Made by a program: the position numbers and the translations under genes. Shown one piece after another: positions 10,235 to 22,298 of a DNA stretch of 64,000 nucleotides (positions are counted from its first letter, which is position 1; every line of letters starts with the position of its first letter). Source of the stretch: Diphasiastrum complanatum (taxonomy: Eukaryota > Streptophyta > Lycopodiopsida > Lycopodiales > Lycopodiaceae). Where the stretch lies: the NCBI GenBank assembly GCA_029204225.1, contig CM055092.1, positions 83,880,026 to 83,944,025 on the forward strand. The letters are read 5' to 3'. Below the pieces are notes generated by a model. The model had not been told where the DNA came from and made no database searches. It was given only the letters and a program-made list of their open reading frames with translations.

Positions 10235-13170
10235 CTCTGCAAGGTGTTCTCATTGCTGAAGAAATCAGACAAGAGAACAAGATGCTAAAGATCAACAGAC
10301 TTTCATTGAAAGATGGTGGAGATGACAAAGCACTCTTCGTCAGAGACAAGTCAAGAGGCAAGGGCAAATGTCAACAACACTTCAAGAAGGACAAAGCCAA
10401 AGAAGGTGGTGAGACTCAGTCCTCACAAATTGCAACATCCAGTGGCAAGAAGAAGCTGTCAAAGATCAAGTGTTTTTTTTTGTGGCAAGAAAGGCCACTA
10501 TGCATCAAACTGTTTCAAGAAGAAGAACCTATCTAGCAAGCTAACCTTACTAATGAGGTTGAGTGTGAGGGTGTTGAGAGTGAAAAAGAGGATTCATTAA
10601 TGATGTCTAGTTTTTCATCTTTTACTTTCAAGAATGAAGAAGTCTGGTGGATAGATAGTGGGGCTAGTTCCCATATGTCTAGTTCTAGAAACTCTTTCAC
10701 AAGTCTCATGCCATATCTAGGTGCAAAAAGATCAATCTATACTGCTAATGATGTAGAGTGTAGAATTGAAGGAATAGGTAGTATTCCACTGCATGCATCA
10801 TCATCAAAATCTTTTTGCTTGCATGATGTACTTTATGTACCTAGACTAACCAAAAATCTCATTAGTGTAGGACAGTTGTTTGATAGTGGATTGGATGTCA
10901 AGTTTCAAGTTGACAAGTGTATAATCTCAAGAGAAAATGAAGTTATTGCTAGAGGATCTAGAATTGGAAAGCTGTACAAACTAGATTCTAGGGAGAGTGC
11001 TAACATTTCAGATATTGCTTATGAGACCAAGGTTCTTCAGGAGGATCTGTGGCATAAGAGATTAAGTCATCCCAATTTCAAAGCCATGCAATCTATGGTC
11101 AAAGAAGGAAAAGCTGTTGGAGTACCAAAGACACTGTCAAAGAAGCTTCAACCTTGTGAAGCTTGTGTTTTGGAAAAATCACACAGAAGGCCTTTTCCAC
11201 GATCAATCATCAAAACAAAGCATCCATTTGAACTCGTGCACTCTGATGTTCATTTCTCTTTAACCAAAAGCAAAGGAGGAGCAAATTGCTTTGTTTCCTT
11301 TGTAGATGATTATACAAGATATTCTTGGATCTATATGATGTCTTCTAAAGCCATGGTTTATGATGTTTTTCTTACTTTCAAAGTTTATGTAGAAAAGTAG
11401 TTTTCTTTCAAATTGAAAGCTTTGAGAAGTGACAGTGGAGGTGAATACACCTCCGATAAGTTTAAAGACTTTTGTGAGAGAGAGAGAATACAAAGAGAAT
11501 TTTCTTGTTCATATACTCCTCAGCAAAATGGAGTTGCTGAGAGAAAAAATAGAACTTTGTGTGAATGGGCAAAAGCCATTAGGCTAGAAGCTTCTCTACC
11601 TAAAGAATTTTGGGGAGAAGTAGTTGCATGTGCAAATTATCTTTGTAATAGGCTTCCTAATCTTGCAATAGAAGGAAGAATACCATTTGAGATGTTGTAT
11701 ATGAAAAAGCCTAAGGTATATCATCTTAGGGTCTTTGGCTGTGTATGCTTTGTGCATGTACCTTTAGAGACTAGGAAGAAGGATGATCCTAGTACTGTTA
11801 AAGGAATTTTTGTAGGATATGCATCTACTAAAATAGCATACAAAGTATATCTTTCCTCTACTGACAAAAATGTTGTAAGTAGAGATGTGATCTTTCATGA
11901 AGATCAGAAGTTTAGCTTGGATGAAGCACATATCAAGGAGTCTCATGCAAGATCTACAATCATCAATCTTGATGCTTCTCAAGAAGTTGTGAGGCCGAGG
12001 CTTGAGGAGGAGCAACTTCAAGCACCCACACCAAAAAGATCTACAAGAGAAAGATCTGAGCCAAGAAGGCTCACATATGATGAAGAAGGAAGGCAAGTGG
12101 AACGTGAAACTTCCTATCATGCTCTCTTCATATCAGATGAAGAGCCTACAGATGTCCAAGAAGCACTTCAGTCCAAGAACTGAGTTGAAACAATGACCCA
12201 AGATTTTGAAGCCTTGATGTCAAACAACACATGAGAGCTTGTGGAGCCACCAAACAACATGCATGTGATTGGATGTAAGTGGGTTTTCAGATTCAAGTAT
12301 AATAATGATGGATCTATCAATAATATAAAGCAAGACTTTGTGCCAAAGGCTACTCTCAAATCAAAGTTCTTGACTATGAAGACACCTTTGCACCAGTTGC
12401 AAAACTGGTAACAATCAGAATACTCACATCTCTTGCATGTTTTCACAATTGGAGAATGTTTCAGCTTGATGTTTCTAATGCCTTTCTCAATGGTTACCTT
12501 GAGGAGGAGATTGACATGGAGCAACCTCCTGGTTTTGTGAAAGAAGGTGAAGAATCAAAAGTTTGTCTTTTGTTCAAAACGTCTCTATGGACTAAAACAA
12601 ACACCAAGGTCTTGGCATGCAAGGCTCAACTCCTATCTCATATCACTCAGATTTTGTCTTAGTGAATATGACCCCTCTTTGTATATTAAGTTTGTAGATA
12701 ACTTTGTAATTATTCTTCTCATCTATGTAGATGATATCATTCTTTGTGGAAATAATGAGAAGCTAGTTGAAGGCAGGACTTAGGAGTTCTTCACTATATT
12801 TTAGGCCTTGAAATTGATTTTTGGAAAGGTCAAGCCTTTATAAGTCAAAGTAGATATGCACTTTCCATGCTCAAGAAATTCCAAATGGAAAACTGTAAAG
12901 GCATAGATACACCAATGGAGCACATTGTAAAAGTTCCTATGAAAGATGATGAAAAATCCTTTGAGGACATCACTCTTATAGAAGTCTTATTGGCTCACTT
13001 ATATGGTTAATAGTGACTAGGCCTGATCTAAGCATTAGTGTGCATAAGCCAAGTCAACACATGCAGGATCCAAAGATATATCACTGGAAGTTGGCTAAAA
13101 GAATCTTGAGGTATATATCTTCTACCTTAGATTATGGATTATTTTACAAAGGAGAAGATCTGACTCATTT
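10235..13170 (+). pseudogene. Ty1/copia gag-pol fragment, truncated at both ends
   Basis: The copy starts inside gag (LQGVLIAEEIRQ). It then shows a CCHC zinc knuckle broken by an extra T in a T run near 10472, and a protease motif WWIDSGASSHM at about 10645. Integrase follows (DDYTRYSW, then RSDSGGEY, then PQQNGVAERKNRTL), and RT (FQLDVSNAFLNGYLEEE and YVDDIILCGN). It ends in the RT-RNase H linker (WKLAKRILRYISSTLDYG) near 13165. Stops at 11398-11400, 12181-12183 and 12232-12234 fall at Q, W and W codons of related copies. Frameshifts lie near 12330, 12560 and 12780. RNase H and both LTRs are missing. The gag-pol order protease, integrase, RT is the copia order. Confidence 0.9.
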
Positions 13171-13171
13171 C

Positions 13172-13325
13172 AAAGATGCTATCACAATGTACTATGATGA
13201 ATGAAGTCTTGGGAAAGCATCCTATGTTATTTGGCACGTGTGGTATCTATCTACATGGCCATCTTGCCAATTACAATGCATGTGACCAAAATTGGTCAAG
13301 CTAGAATTGTGAAATTTTAACAGTT
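13172..13325 (-). repeat. Reversed fragment of a family-B copia LTR
   Basis: Read on the minus strand, this segment closely matches the start of the LTR at 24866-25030, including TTTCACAATTCTAGCTTGACC and GATAGCATCTTTGAAATGAG. It is opposite in orientation to the copia fragment it abuts, so the join at about 13170 is an inversion or an unrelated insertion. Confidence 0.8.
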
Positions 13326-13800
13326 AGGACCCATGTGCTACAAGACCTTTTCATCCATTAGTTCAATGTTATCATCATAAAATTTCACCCGTTACATGAT
13401 CACACCATATCATTTTCAATTGGCTCTAGCATAGATTTCATAGAAAGAAAATACAACATTCATCATAATTACACCATACCTCATGGTACCTCATGAGGGT
13501 GTTCAATGTGAACTTCTAGGGTGAAGAATCATTAGTTTGGGCTTACATTCTTGGTGAAATTTGCAATAAATTAAAAACTTTGTGGTTGCTTATATATCAC
13601 TCTAGTACAAGGTATTGTCTTGGACATCATAATGAACTCCCAACAAAGTCTTGAGGAGATTAATTGTGTGATACATGGTAGAGGAATTATCATCAACTTT
13701 GGATTGTATCGCCTTCACCGCCCAAGTAGTTGAATCCACCTTTACCTTTATTTTGCTAGTCCTCCAATCATATACCACTTACTTGAATTGCAACCAAGGT
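13326..13800. other. Spacer with no recognised feature
   Basis: Nothing convincing was found on either strand. The open frame at 13675-13926 is real coding relic only in its second half, which is described in the next entry. Confidence 0.4.
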
Positions 13801-14262
13801 GTTGAAGGTGTTAGGAAAATGATGGCGCAGATGGAAATTGTGGACTATTTTTGGGCCAAAGCTGTGAAAACGGCCGCATTTTTGCGAAATAGAATCCCAA
13901 CCATTGTCATACCAATCACACACTAGATGAGGCATTCAGTGGTAACAAGCCTAAGATGGATAATTTTTGTGTTTTTTTTGTGTCCATATACCTAAGAGTG
14001 AAAGGAGAAAAATGTGGGTGAAAGCATTGAAATGCATAACTTGTTGTGATTGGGTATGCACAAAGCAAGGCATAGACGAAAAGGAGACATTTGCTCCCAT
14101 AGCTAAGTGGAATATGCTTTACTTGATCATCTCATTAGCAACTATTCTTGGATGAAATCTACATCAAATGGATGTGAAATCAATGTTCCTTAATGGGGAA
14201 CTTGAGGTAGAAGTTTGTATGCCACAGCCAGTTGGGGACATTGGTATCTTACAGATTGTGCC
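13800..14262 (+). pseudogene. Second copia family: integrase-end and RT-start relic
   Basis: MAQMEIVDYFWAKAVKTAAF followed by LRNRIPT resembles the end of copia integrase. After a deleted stretch come GIDEKETFAPIAKWNMLYLI, HQMDVKS.FLNGELEVEV and PQPVG, the first part of copia RT. The residues differ from the other copia copies here, so this is a separate family. Stops and a large deletion make it non-functional. Confidence 0.72.
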
Positions 14263-15655
14263 TACCATCATTAAAGAGAGCTTGGAAAAATCATAGATCA
14301 CTAATTACCGTGGATTGGATCTGATGAGCCAAGCTAAAGGTCTTGAGCATAAGCTTGGAGGATAGATGTTCATTGAAAATGAATGGGATTTTATGTATGG
14401 GATTCTTAATAGTAGCTATAGGGAGTATGCACAAATTGAATTTGTTTGCAATTAGATCTAGAATGTACTGAGTTGATCTTTTGCATGTATTAGAATATTA
14501 TCTAGGGTAACAACAATCCAAGATTGCTTTTGTTGTAAATTGATTAGTCATAGGTAAAATTTGGCCATTGGAGGATCAATTAGTTGGAGTTAGTATGACT
14601 TGAAACTATTAGCTCTTTATATGTGATTATGTGACTTTTCTTCAGAGATTTGCACATTCAAAATTTAGAGGAGGGTGCACATATAGAATTTTTATTTTAG
14701 AAATTTTTCAAAATTGTTGTGGTAGCCGAAGTACTATTGTGAATTTGGAGCACAAAATCACTTAATACAATTGATTCATCCTTGAAGCTTACTCCATTGT
14801 TGCAAAAAATCTACCCTAAAACAAGACAATCTAGAATAGCATAATCCTAGTAGTGTGGTGTTGAATCCTAAAAGAGGAGTGGCTTAAAGAGCTAGGAGAA
14901 GAGAGCAAGTTTAGGGTTGCTCAACCCTAACAATCATTTTGGTTATACTCTTGAAGAAGAGGGTGGTTGATTCAAGATTGTAAAGGTTAAAAAATCCAAA
15001 TTGCATATTGGAAGCTTTGCATTATAAGATCTTCAATTTCAAATTTTGAAGAGACTCGAATGGTGAATTTCATTTACGATAAGTAGGTTTTTCACTTAAA
15101 TAATATGGTTGATTCTCTAAGTAAAGAATTGTTTCGGGCCCTTTTATTTGGGACATTTCTATTCTATTTGACTTTAAAGGAAAGGAATACTAGAATGTGA
15201 AAGTATGTAAGGTGTACCAATAGAAAGTGATGATGTTTAATAAATACATAGTTCTTTAATAAGTGATGATGTTCATGTCATTTGTCATCATTTCATTGAA
15301 GGAGCAACTTATGAAGCTAAAAAGAACTATATATTTTGAATTTGAATTTCACCGATTTACATTAAATTTGGTGGTGATGTGTCTTGGTAATATTTTTGTA
15401 GCTAGTTTTTTTGGGTAGAAAAAAATGAACGCGATCTCAAATTCTAAACATCACTAAGAGCTTTAAAAATGGGCTAATTATAGCAGATTATTGCAACCTT
15501 TTAGTTGGTGAAGCTAGTAAGCTAGGTGGCATCTCTTGAAACTTTAGGATGAGGAATATTGTCATTGAGAAATAATTGTGAGACATTGTGACCTTGAATG
15601 AATGTAGACCAACACCTATAGTTGATAACATGAAAGCATTGACTAGTGATCAAGG
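14263..15655. other. AT-rich spacer, no gene recognised
   Basis: No frame of useful length or recognisable motif was seen on either strand. Confidence 0.4.
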
Positions 15656-15689
15656 TTGACAGTCAAGATTTTAAATTTGGTGGTAATAG

Positions 15690-16085
15690 ATCATGTCATT
15701 ACCCACATTAATGAAGTTGTACCTCCAAGAAAAGCTTGGGAAGCTTTTATGGTGCACTTTAGGACATCAATCATTGCAAATTCTATCTTTTAACATGAAA
15801 CTGAAGAGGACAAGCCAATTCAAGGTTTCTTGGCCACAATTAAACAATCGTAACATGCCCATGTATTCGATGAGCATATGCAATATGGGAAATGTTTCAA
15901 TGAAGGATACCAAATGTGTAGAAGTGCCACTTTCTCTAGCGTTCAATTAAGAAATTATATGAAATCTTACTAGAGGAGGAACAACTATATGAAGTGGTCA
16001 ATGCTCATCTAAGGAGGTGGGCAGATCTACATAAGCTAGGCAAGAGTACTAGTGTGGTAGATTTCTTGAGCAGTCCATAAAGTGT
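15690..16085 (+). pseudogene. Very degraded retrotransposon relic
   Basis: A frame reading HINEVVPPRKAWEAF near 15700 faintly resembles copia gag. At 16036-16075 the bases encode GKSTSVVDFLSS, comparable to the end of gypsy RNase H (GKxNxVADxLSR). The same stretch recurs in diverged form at about 29151-29215. Decay is severe, so assignment to one element is not possible. Confidence 0.3.
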
Positions 16086-16850
16086 CACCTTTCTTACCAT
16101 ACTTCAAAGTCTTCTCCCAAGTTTTCATTGATGACAAAATTTATATGGTTCTAATAGTGATTATGCTCAAATTTTCTAATCATCACACACCCAGTTCACT
16201 ACAATAGAGAGGACTTCCTAGACTAATACATTGACGACGGATTACTCTATAAGTCAATACCATTGATGATGTGTTAATCGGCTGAACGTGTAAGAATCAA
16301 TGTCAGTGTTTGAGGGGGGTGCCACTTGTCAACCATGAGTATCCATGATGTTCCAATAAATCTTTGACACCATGAGTATCATAGGTATATAATCCCACTG
16401 TAACTTTGAGAGATAGTGATGTACATGAGAAATTTCAATTTTTTGTATAGAGTAATTGAGCCATAATCGTTGGCCCTTGAGTCTAGTCAATATTATTTGG
16501 CTAATTTCTCGACAAGGAAAGCAACAATGGATGTTATAGAATGGACATAATAGGCACTTTTTTCCAGCACTGGGCTACTGTAGAGCAAGCCTCTAATGCC
16601 AGCTAGGCAACAGGTATCAGCCTGTTGTAGAATCCCCATCGTACCTGGTTCTAAAAATCCCAATAATCTATCTTTTGTACAAGCAGCAGAGCTGAATTGA
16701 TCATGGAAAGATCTATGCTTGGCCCCCAACTACTACACTGCTAGTGCAGCTGAGAATCATTTATAACAACCAACTACTGATGTTAGAATAATTGACACCA
16801 TAGCAATCTAAATTATGTCAATTCTGGCTTGGAAACAGCATGAATTCTCA
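16086..16850. other. Spacer downstream of the expansin gene
   Basis: It holds the expansin 3' flank near its right end. No canonical AATAAA was identified with certainty. The minus-strand open frame 16493-16729 has no recognised domain. Confidence 0.35.
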
Positions 16851-18205
16851 TTAAAATTGCTCTCCACTGAAAGTCTGTCCATATTGCCAATTGGCTGGAG
16901 CAGTATTGTATGAGGTGAGAGTCCTGCCATCACTGGTAGTGATCATGAAGGATAGGCTTTGGCCTTCAAGGTGGGATGGGCTCTGCCAGTTCTGTCCCCA
17001 GTTTCTGGAGAGGGACTGCCAGCCAGTGTTAGATCCTTTAATGGAAACAGCATGCACATCTCCTGCTCCACCCACATTGGATACTAGAACTAGCATGAAG
17101 TAGGCGTGGCCATTGATTGTAAAGTGCACACCACCTTCTCTCACACAAGACACCCTGCAGCAATACACGATACATCTCCATATAATCAACTATCTCTCTC
17201 TCTCTCTCTCTCAATCATTCAATTCGGTGGTTTGTACCTTTGGTAAAGAACAGGTACAATTCCTCCCTTGTATCTGGCTATCTGCTCGAAAGCTGGCTGA
17301 GCCATGTCGAAATGTTGCATCGGCAGATTGCACCAGCCCCCGTTGTCGTTGGCAAGTGCATTGTTGGGAGGGCAGAGGTTAGTTGCTGTAACAATGATAG
17401 TTGGCGATCCAGGAAGGCACCATTGGGGATCGGCATCACATTTAACCTGGAAGCATGCTCCGCAAGTTAATCCACTGTTGAACAGCGTTGTACTTAGTGC
17501 AGCCGTGTTCGTGCCATATCCAGAACTGTAAAGATTGCCATAGCCGCATGCTCCTCCTGCCCAACGATTCAGAATTATAATCAGCTTGGAAGTTGCCCGA
17601 GAAATCCATGTTATTTTTCTACTAGCAGCTAATTACTTGTGAAAAGTGCAACCTCAGAGTTTAGGTTAGCCTCTAGAGCATTACCCATTGTCCCGGATGC
17701 GTCACTGCCACCGTAGAAAGTCGCATGGGCATTCTGCCATCCACCTTCTCCATACGCTCTGGCCGCATGAAAGAAAAGTACTATAATCAACATTGCAAAG
17801 GTAACTGCACCATCTCTGTTTGAAAACCTGCTTTAAAGATAAAACAGTTTGCTTTGAGCATCGACAAGCATTTATCACATTGCGGTTGTACTAGATAGAA
17901 TTGACCGACCTACCATTTATCTGTAATGAGCAACAAAATTGATTACTTCGACAGGAAAACCAGTACATAAATTCATAGTAAAAGATTGAGATGTAGGAGA
18001 ATGCAATGCAGCCATCAAGGCGATACGAAATCGTATACTTTGAGCGTGCTCCAACTCAGGAGCAAAACATTTAGTGATGCTTGTTTCATAAAACAGTATA
18101 ACTTTTCTTATCTTCAGTAGAGAAACATGGATAATCATCGATTGATGATGTCAAATATGTGGAGAAGTAAAAATGTTCAGATACTCACACGTTTAGTCGA
18201 TCCAT
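16851..18205 (-). CDS. EXPA: Alpha-expansin, four exons, intact
   Basis: Expansins are secreted wall proteins that loosen cellulose-matrix contacts without hydrolysis. The coding exons are 18205-18189, 17827-17685, 17556-17238 and 17154-16851, with introns of 361, 128 and 83 bp bounded by GT and AG. The joined frame has 260 codons plus TAA, the usual alpha-expansin length. Residues 1-30 form a signal peptide with a hydrophobic core (AMLIIVLFF) and a likely cleavage site after HAARA. The N-terminal GH45-like domain has [29 protein letters not shown] and HFDMAQP. The HFD motif and the WCNxP insertion mark the alpha class. The C-terminal CBM63-type domain has [13 protein letters not shown] and NWGQNW, and ends GQTFSGEQF. 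The first exon is only 17 nt and was inferred from a good donor (GTGAGT), an acceptor and the complete signal peptide it yields. Without it the start would be an internal Met with a very short signal. Confidence 0.93.
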
Positions 18206-18318
18206 TCCTCGCCACTTAGTAGAACATACCAAAGGAAATGAAACAAAAAGAATGGCGAAGCTGTCTGCTAGTTGATGCCCGACCATTTGGTTGTTTCGAA
18301 GGAAGAAAGACTGCGCCT

Positions 18319-18327
18319 CTTTTATAG
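18319..18327 (-). promoter_or_regulatory. TATA box of the expansin gene
   Basis: CTATAAAAG on the minus strand lies 114 bp upstream of the start codon. A CCAAT box in the same orientation lies at 18364-18368, about 40 bp further upstream. The spacing fits a plant promoter with a 5' leader of roughly 85 nt. Confidence 0.65.
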
Positions 18328-18649
18328 ATATAATTTTCCTAATTGATTCGTTCAACTTCAACGATTGGTCAGCTATCTGGAAATTTACACATTAGGGACA
18401 ATGCAGGTCATAATAATGAACCGATGTTGATATAAATTGTGACATAAAGGCTGACAACATTCAGAAAATGGCTGACTTTGCAACTTACGGCATGTGACAG
18501 GGGACAAGGGTTACGGTAGACATATCTCCCAACTACGCACATTGATTTGTCTACCACATCCAATCTCCAAGTACGCCCTCGTTTGAAACAGGATATATGT
18601 AGGCCCTGTATGCAGTTGTGACAATATAACAGTAGGTCGTTATCGCCAT

Positions 18650-18880
18650 TCATTCATCTACGTTTATAACTGCTCAGCAATTCTATTTCCACCGTCTTCA
18701 AGTTAGATTGATACAGAGCAACTAATTTACCAGTATCCAACCATGAATTTAAGCTTGCAACGCTGCTGATATATTTCTGCAAGTTACATTGCGATCCAAC
18801 GTTCGCTTAAGTGGCCAGAAAACTACAAAGTCAAACGTGTCAGTCTTTAATGTTGCATTGCTGTCCTAACATCCTCTTCC
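18650..18880 (+). repeat. Upstream copy of a duplicated segment (partner 20942-21157)
   Basis: The segment starts CCATTCATTCATCTACGTT. It shares ATTTAAGCTTGCAA (TTTTAAGCTTGCAA in the partner), GTTACATTGCGATCCA and GATGTCCTAACAT-like blocks with the partner in the same order and orientation. The unit is about 220 bp and diverged. It lies upstream of the expansin promoter. Confidence 0.65.
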
Positions 18881-18979
18881 ACATCAGGAAGTAGTTGTGT
18901 CATAATGATTGATCACTGAAAAGGCTTAAATATTGGGATGGTTGTATAAAGTATGGCATGGTGGTGCCCACTAAAGCAA

Positions 18980-19204
18980 CTAGTGCACAGATGCAACTAC
19001 AGGTGGACAAATTCTTGCTTGCAATTCCATTCGCCATGTGCAATGAGCTGCAGGGGTGCCCCACGGTGTCTGATGATCAATGATGTGTAATGCCTGTTGA
19101 TTCAGAGACCACCGAGCAGTCCGATCCATTGGTAGCCTGGAAGACTCAGAAGCTGCTTTGGCTGATGCTATTGTGAAAGCTACAAGTAGGAATGCATTCA
19201 CCAT
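18980..19204 (-). CDS. Small hypothetical protein with possible signal peptide
   Basis: The 74-codon frame starts MVNAFLLVAFTIASAKA, which looks like a secretion signal, followed by a polar tail with no recognised family. A single short frame without homology can arise by chance. It could also be the first exon of a lost gene. It lies upstream of the expansin gene in the same orientation. Confidence 0.2.
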   Translation of the reverse strand: MVNAFLLVAFTIASAKAASESSRLPMDRTARWSLNQQALHIIDHQTPWGTPAAHCTWRMELQARICPPVVASVH

Positions 19205-20314
19205 GCTTTCAGTTTCAGCCAGCCGGCAGATAAGGTATGAAAAGTCGAAAGCACCTATCTCCCTACCCGACCTGTCCTATGATTGGAGCATACCCAAATT
19301 CTAATTCATCAAAGTATGCGTTTGCTCTTCTTGGCATTGAAAGGCACATCTTTTTTGGCAAGATTGAACGAGAAACTTGTTAAATCTGAAATAAACTGTG
19401 AAATAAACTTTGTTCTATACACATTAGCAAGTCGTAGGAATGATATTAATTTGTGTACTTTTGGAGGCCGGAATTGCAAGGCAAGTATCTTGGAAGGATC
19501 ATTATTAATTTTATTGTTGCTGATTTGGTACCCAATTTAATTGGTCATAAAATTTATACTGTTGGTGATAAAATTTAGGATGAACACATAGATAGATAAT
19601 TGAATTTGCAATTTGTGGGCTTGAAGAAACTGAAGAGCTTGAAATGCTCTCACCATGTTTTGCTTTTTTGATAATAAAACATGTATCATTTTATCAAGCA
19701 ATTTCTTGAATGCTATCACACAATCTTTCTCCATAACAATAATGTTGTGGTATTATACCATAAAGGCCTTGCCGTAATGGTGAAAAAGTTATATAGTAAA
19801 ATCTTTTTTTTTCTTAGACTTTGAGATTCAAACAAATGTGTTTTTTGCTAAAGAGGCCCCAACAAGAGAATCTTGGCTTCCTTTTGTCAAAGTCCTAAAG
19901 TTGCAAGAACACTGTAGAACCCGTCAAAGAAAAACATTTTGCCTCCTTCATGCCAGTCTATGTCCAGCTTGATCCTCGAAAAGATCAATTTCTTTTGCAA
20001 TCATGAATTGTACAAGTTTGCTGAGTGATATTGATTTTCAGACAAATCCATGTTATTTTCACCATTTGTGTTGTGATTTTATGCATTGAATGCTATCAAT
20101 AGTTAATGTACTTCACATTCTATCCAATGTCCATATTATGACAAGTTTTTCACATGTGTGAGGCCGCCCATCCACTTAATTGATCAAATTAAATTATCAA
20201 AAACTGATGTACAAATGATACAAAAAACAACCAGTGAATTTGTGGATGCAATTCGAAGTGCATGGGGTGCTGATCATATAACACATTATATGGTAAGATT
20301 TCGATGTTACACTT
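19205..20314. other. AT-rich spacer
   Basis: No gene, repeat or RNA was recognised. Frames at 19283-19540 and 19537-19734 have no motif. Confidence 0.4.
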
Positions 20315-20862
20315 ACTACTTCAATGTTTATTATTAAGAATGTGGCTTGGTACATAGTTAAAAATCTCACACAATAAAAAAAATTCAAATTAAATTTTTT
20401 GCAGCCTCCAAACATAGCACGCCGGCTTGTTCGACCTGGCTGCCTGAAAAAAAAAATAGTTTTTTTACTTTAATCTCCAAACATAATAAGTAGATGTGCT
20501 AAATAAAATAGTTATAATTTTTTTTTTTTGCAACCTTTAAAGATAGCACGCCGACGTGCTATATAAAATGAGATTTTTGCAACCTCCAAAACATAGCACG
20601 TGGACGTGCTATATAAAATGAGAAGTTTTTTTGCAGCCTCCAAACATAGCACGCCGACTTGCCTAGCTAAAAAAACAAACAAGGAAATTTTTTTTTTAAT
20701 TAGAAAACAACAAAAAAAAAAAATCGGCCCCACCCAACACGCCCGCGTGCTATGTTTGGAAGCTGCAAAAAAATTTAATTTGATTTTTATTTTTATTTTT
20801 TACTTTGTGAGATTTTTAACTATGTACCAAACCACATTCTTAATAATAAACATTGAAGTAGT
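20315..20862. mobile_element. Foldback/MITE-like element with about 110-bp inverted ends
   Basis: The left end (20315-20422) is the reverse complement of the right end (20745-20862) apart from small gaps and substitutions. ACTACTTCAATGTTTATTATTAAG on the left pairs with CTTAATAATAAACATTGAAGTAGT on the right. The interior has tandem units of about 60 bp, T-run plus GCAACCTCCAAACATAGCAC then GTGCTATATAAAATGAG, each with an AGCACG...CGTGCT palindrome. No transposase frame is present. No clear target duplication was found, so the exact outer limits are uncertain. Confidence 0.72.
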
Positions 20863-20941
20863 GGCATAAAAAGGGTAGCACACCATGTGCTATATTTTTG
20901 TCGAATCATGACAAGAAAGAAACTCGCAAAATGTCAAGACT

Positions 20942-21157
20942 CCCATTCATTCATCTACGTTCACTGCTCAGTAGCTTTGTCTCCAATGTCTCCAAGGTAG
21001 ATCAAAACAAGACTAGTAGGATAACATTATCCAAATATGGTTTTAAGCTTGCAATATTGCTGATAATTTTGCTGCAGGTTACATTGCGATCCAGATTTAA
21101 CCTTAAGTTGATGTATCAATCTTTATTGTTGTATTGATGTCCTAACATAGATGTCTA
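20942..21157 (+). repeat. Downstream copy of the segment duplicated at 18650-18880
   Basis: It matches the first copy in order and orientation. It has its own small insertions and deletions, so the duplication is old. Confidence 0.65.
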
Positions 21158-21540
21158 TCTGGTGAGGGTACAATCTTATGGTGGAAGTAAGATTTCCTCA
21201 AGTTTCATGCTTGTAAGTGCCTAATAGGATGCATGTCGGCCTAGCTAGATGGAGGATGTAAGTCTCATGGTGGCAGTGGGATTTCCTCAGTTTGATCTAT
21301 GTCGCTCATGTGGTCCACTTGTGTTCAAGTCCGATTGGGGACAAGTCAGTTGGTCGAGAGTGTGGTAGACTCTATATATGAGCATTGTGTGTGCATGATA
21401 TTTTGTGTGCAAAACCTGCTGGTTTGATGGTGTGCTTGAGTGTGAGTCAAGTACAGGGTAGCTGGAATATGCATAACATCTTTTGGACACTCTAGACGCT
21501 GCTACAATATATCTCTTTACTCCTCCTGCATTTGAGCTTA

Positions 21541-21664
21541 AGGGAGAGTGCTAAGAATCAGATTTGATTTGATATGTTTTTATTGTAAGCTTGAAATTCA
21601 GTATTGTAATTAATTGTTCATATCATCAGTTAATTAGGATTCATAGTTTTTGGTTGTTATCGGG
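21541..21664 (+). repeat. Relic of a copia 3' end (purine tract and LTR start)
   Basis: AAGGGAGAG followed by TGCTAAGAATCAG resembles a polypurine tract with the first bases of an LTR. Similarity to any other LTR here stops at about 21664, where family-A LTR sequence begins. Upstream, a 30-base block (CTTATGGTGGAAGTAAGATTTCC) recurs with changes at 21173 and 21262. Confidence 0.3.
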
Positions 21665-22285
21665 ACGTGACCATGTGGCTTGTCACACGTGCCAAATAGC
21701 ATAGGATTCCATTCATAAGGATGTTCTCAAGTAGACCTAGGTGTTATAACCTTTGGAATGAGTCCAAATTATGCGTAGATACAAGAGAAAAAAAATAGGA
21801 GCTATTTTTGGTAGTTTTTGCATTGTTGAGGGATCTCCAAGATTCCAACCCCAACTTGGTAGGGATGAAAGATCCACCAAAATTAGCATTAGGGATAGGT
21901 TTAGGGCTACTCATACCTGCCCAAAACCGTGATGGATCATGTATATATAGGTGATGATATCTCACCAAAATCAATCAAGCAATTTCATGATTTTTCTCTC
22001 ATATTGGTGTAATTGCTCTCTATGTTCTTAATTGTTTGAGTTCTTGTGGTTCCTAATGATTATAGGATTGAATGTAGGTCTGGTGTACAGTACTCAGACT
22101 GTGGGAGGCCGTACTTTCACACGTGTGAAGGCTTCTTCAAGGATTTGGGCCATTTAGTGAGGTTCAAGCATAGATTCTTGATAAATTTTGATGGCTCAAG
22201 TTGTGCTAATCTTATGAGATCATAATCTATTGTTTCCCTCATCATTTCAAGTGTTTTAGGATCCTTATTTGCTATAATTCTAACA
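21665..22285 (+). repeat. 5' LTR of a family-A copia copy, start missing
   Basis: It matches the LTR at 35958-36630 from about base 80 of that LTR to its end. It includes the TATA-like GTATATATAGG and the TTCACACGTGTGAA palindrome. The first part, TGTTAAAAATTC and following, is absent. TGGTATCAGAGCC follows at 22286-22298 as an intact primer binding site. Confidence 0.92.
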
Positions 22286-22298
22286 TGGTATCAGAGCC
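22286..22298 (+). other. Primer binding site of the truncated family-A copy
   Basis: TGGTATCAGAGCC follows the LTR end TAACA and is complementary to the 3' end of initiator methionine tRNA. Confidence 0.9.

Noticed and set aside
16493-16729. Minus-strand frame downstream of the expansin gene as a second gene
   Set aside because: No recognised domain, start context or splice link.
18408-18653. Minus-strand 81-codon frame upstream of the expansin promoter
   Set aside because: No domain and atypical composition; it overlaps the edge of the duplicated segment.
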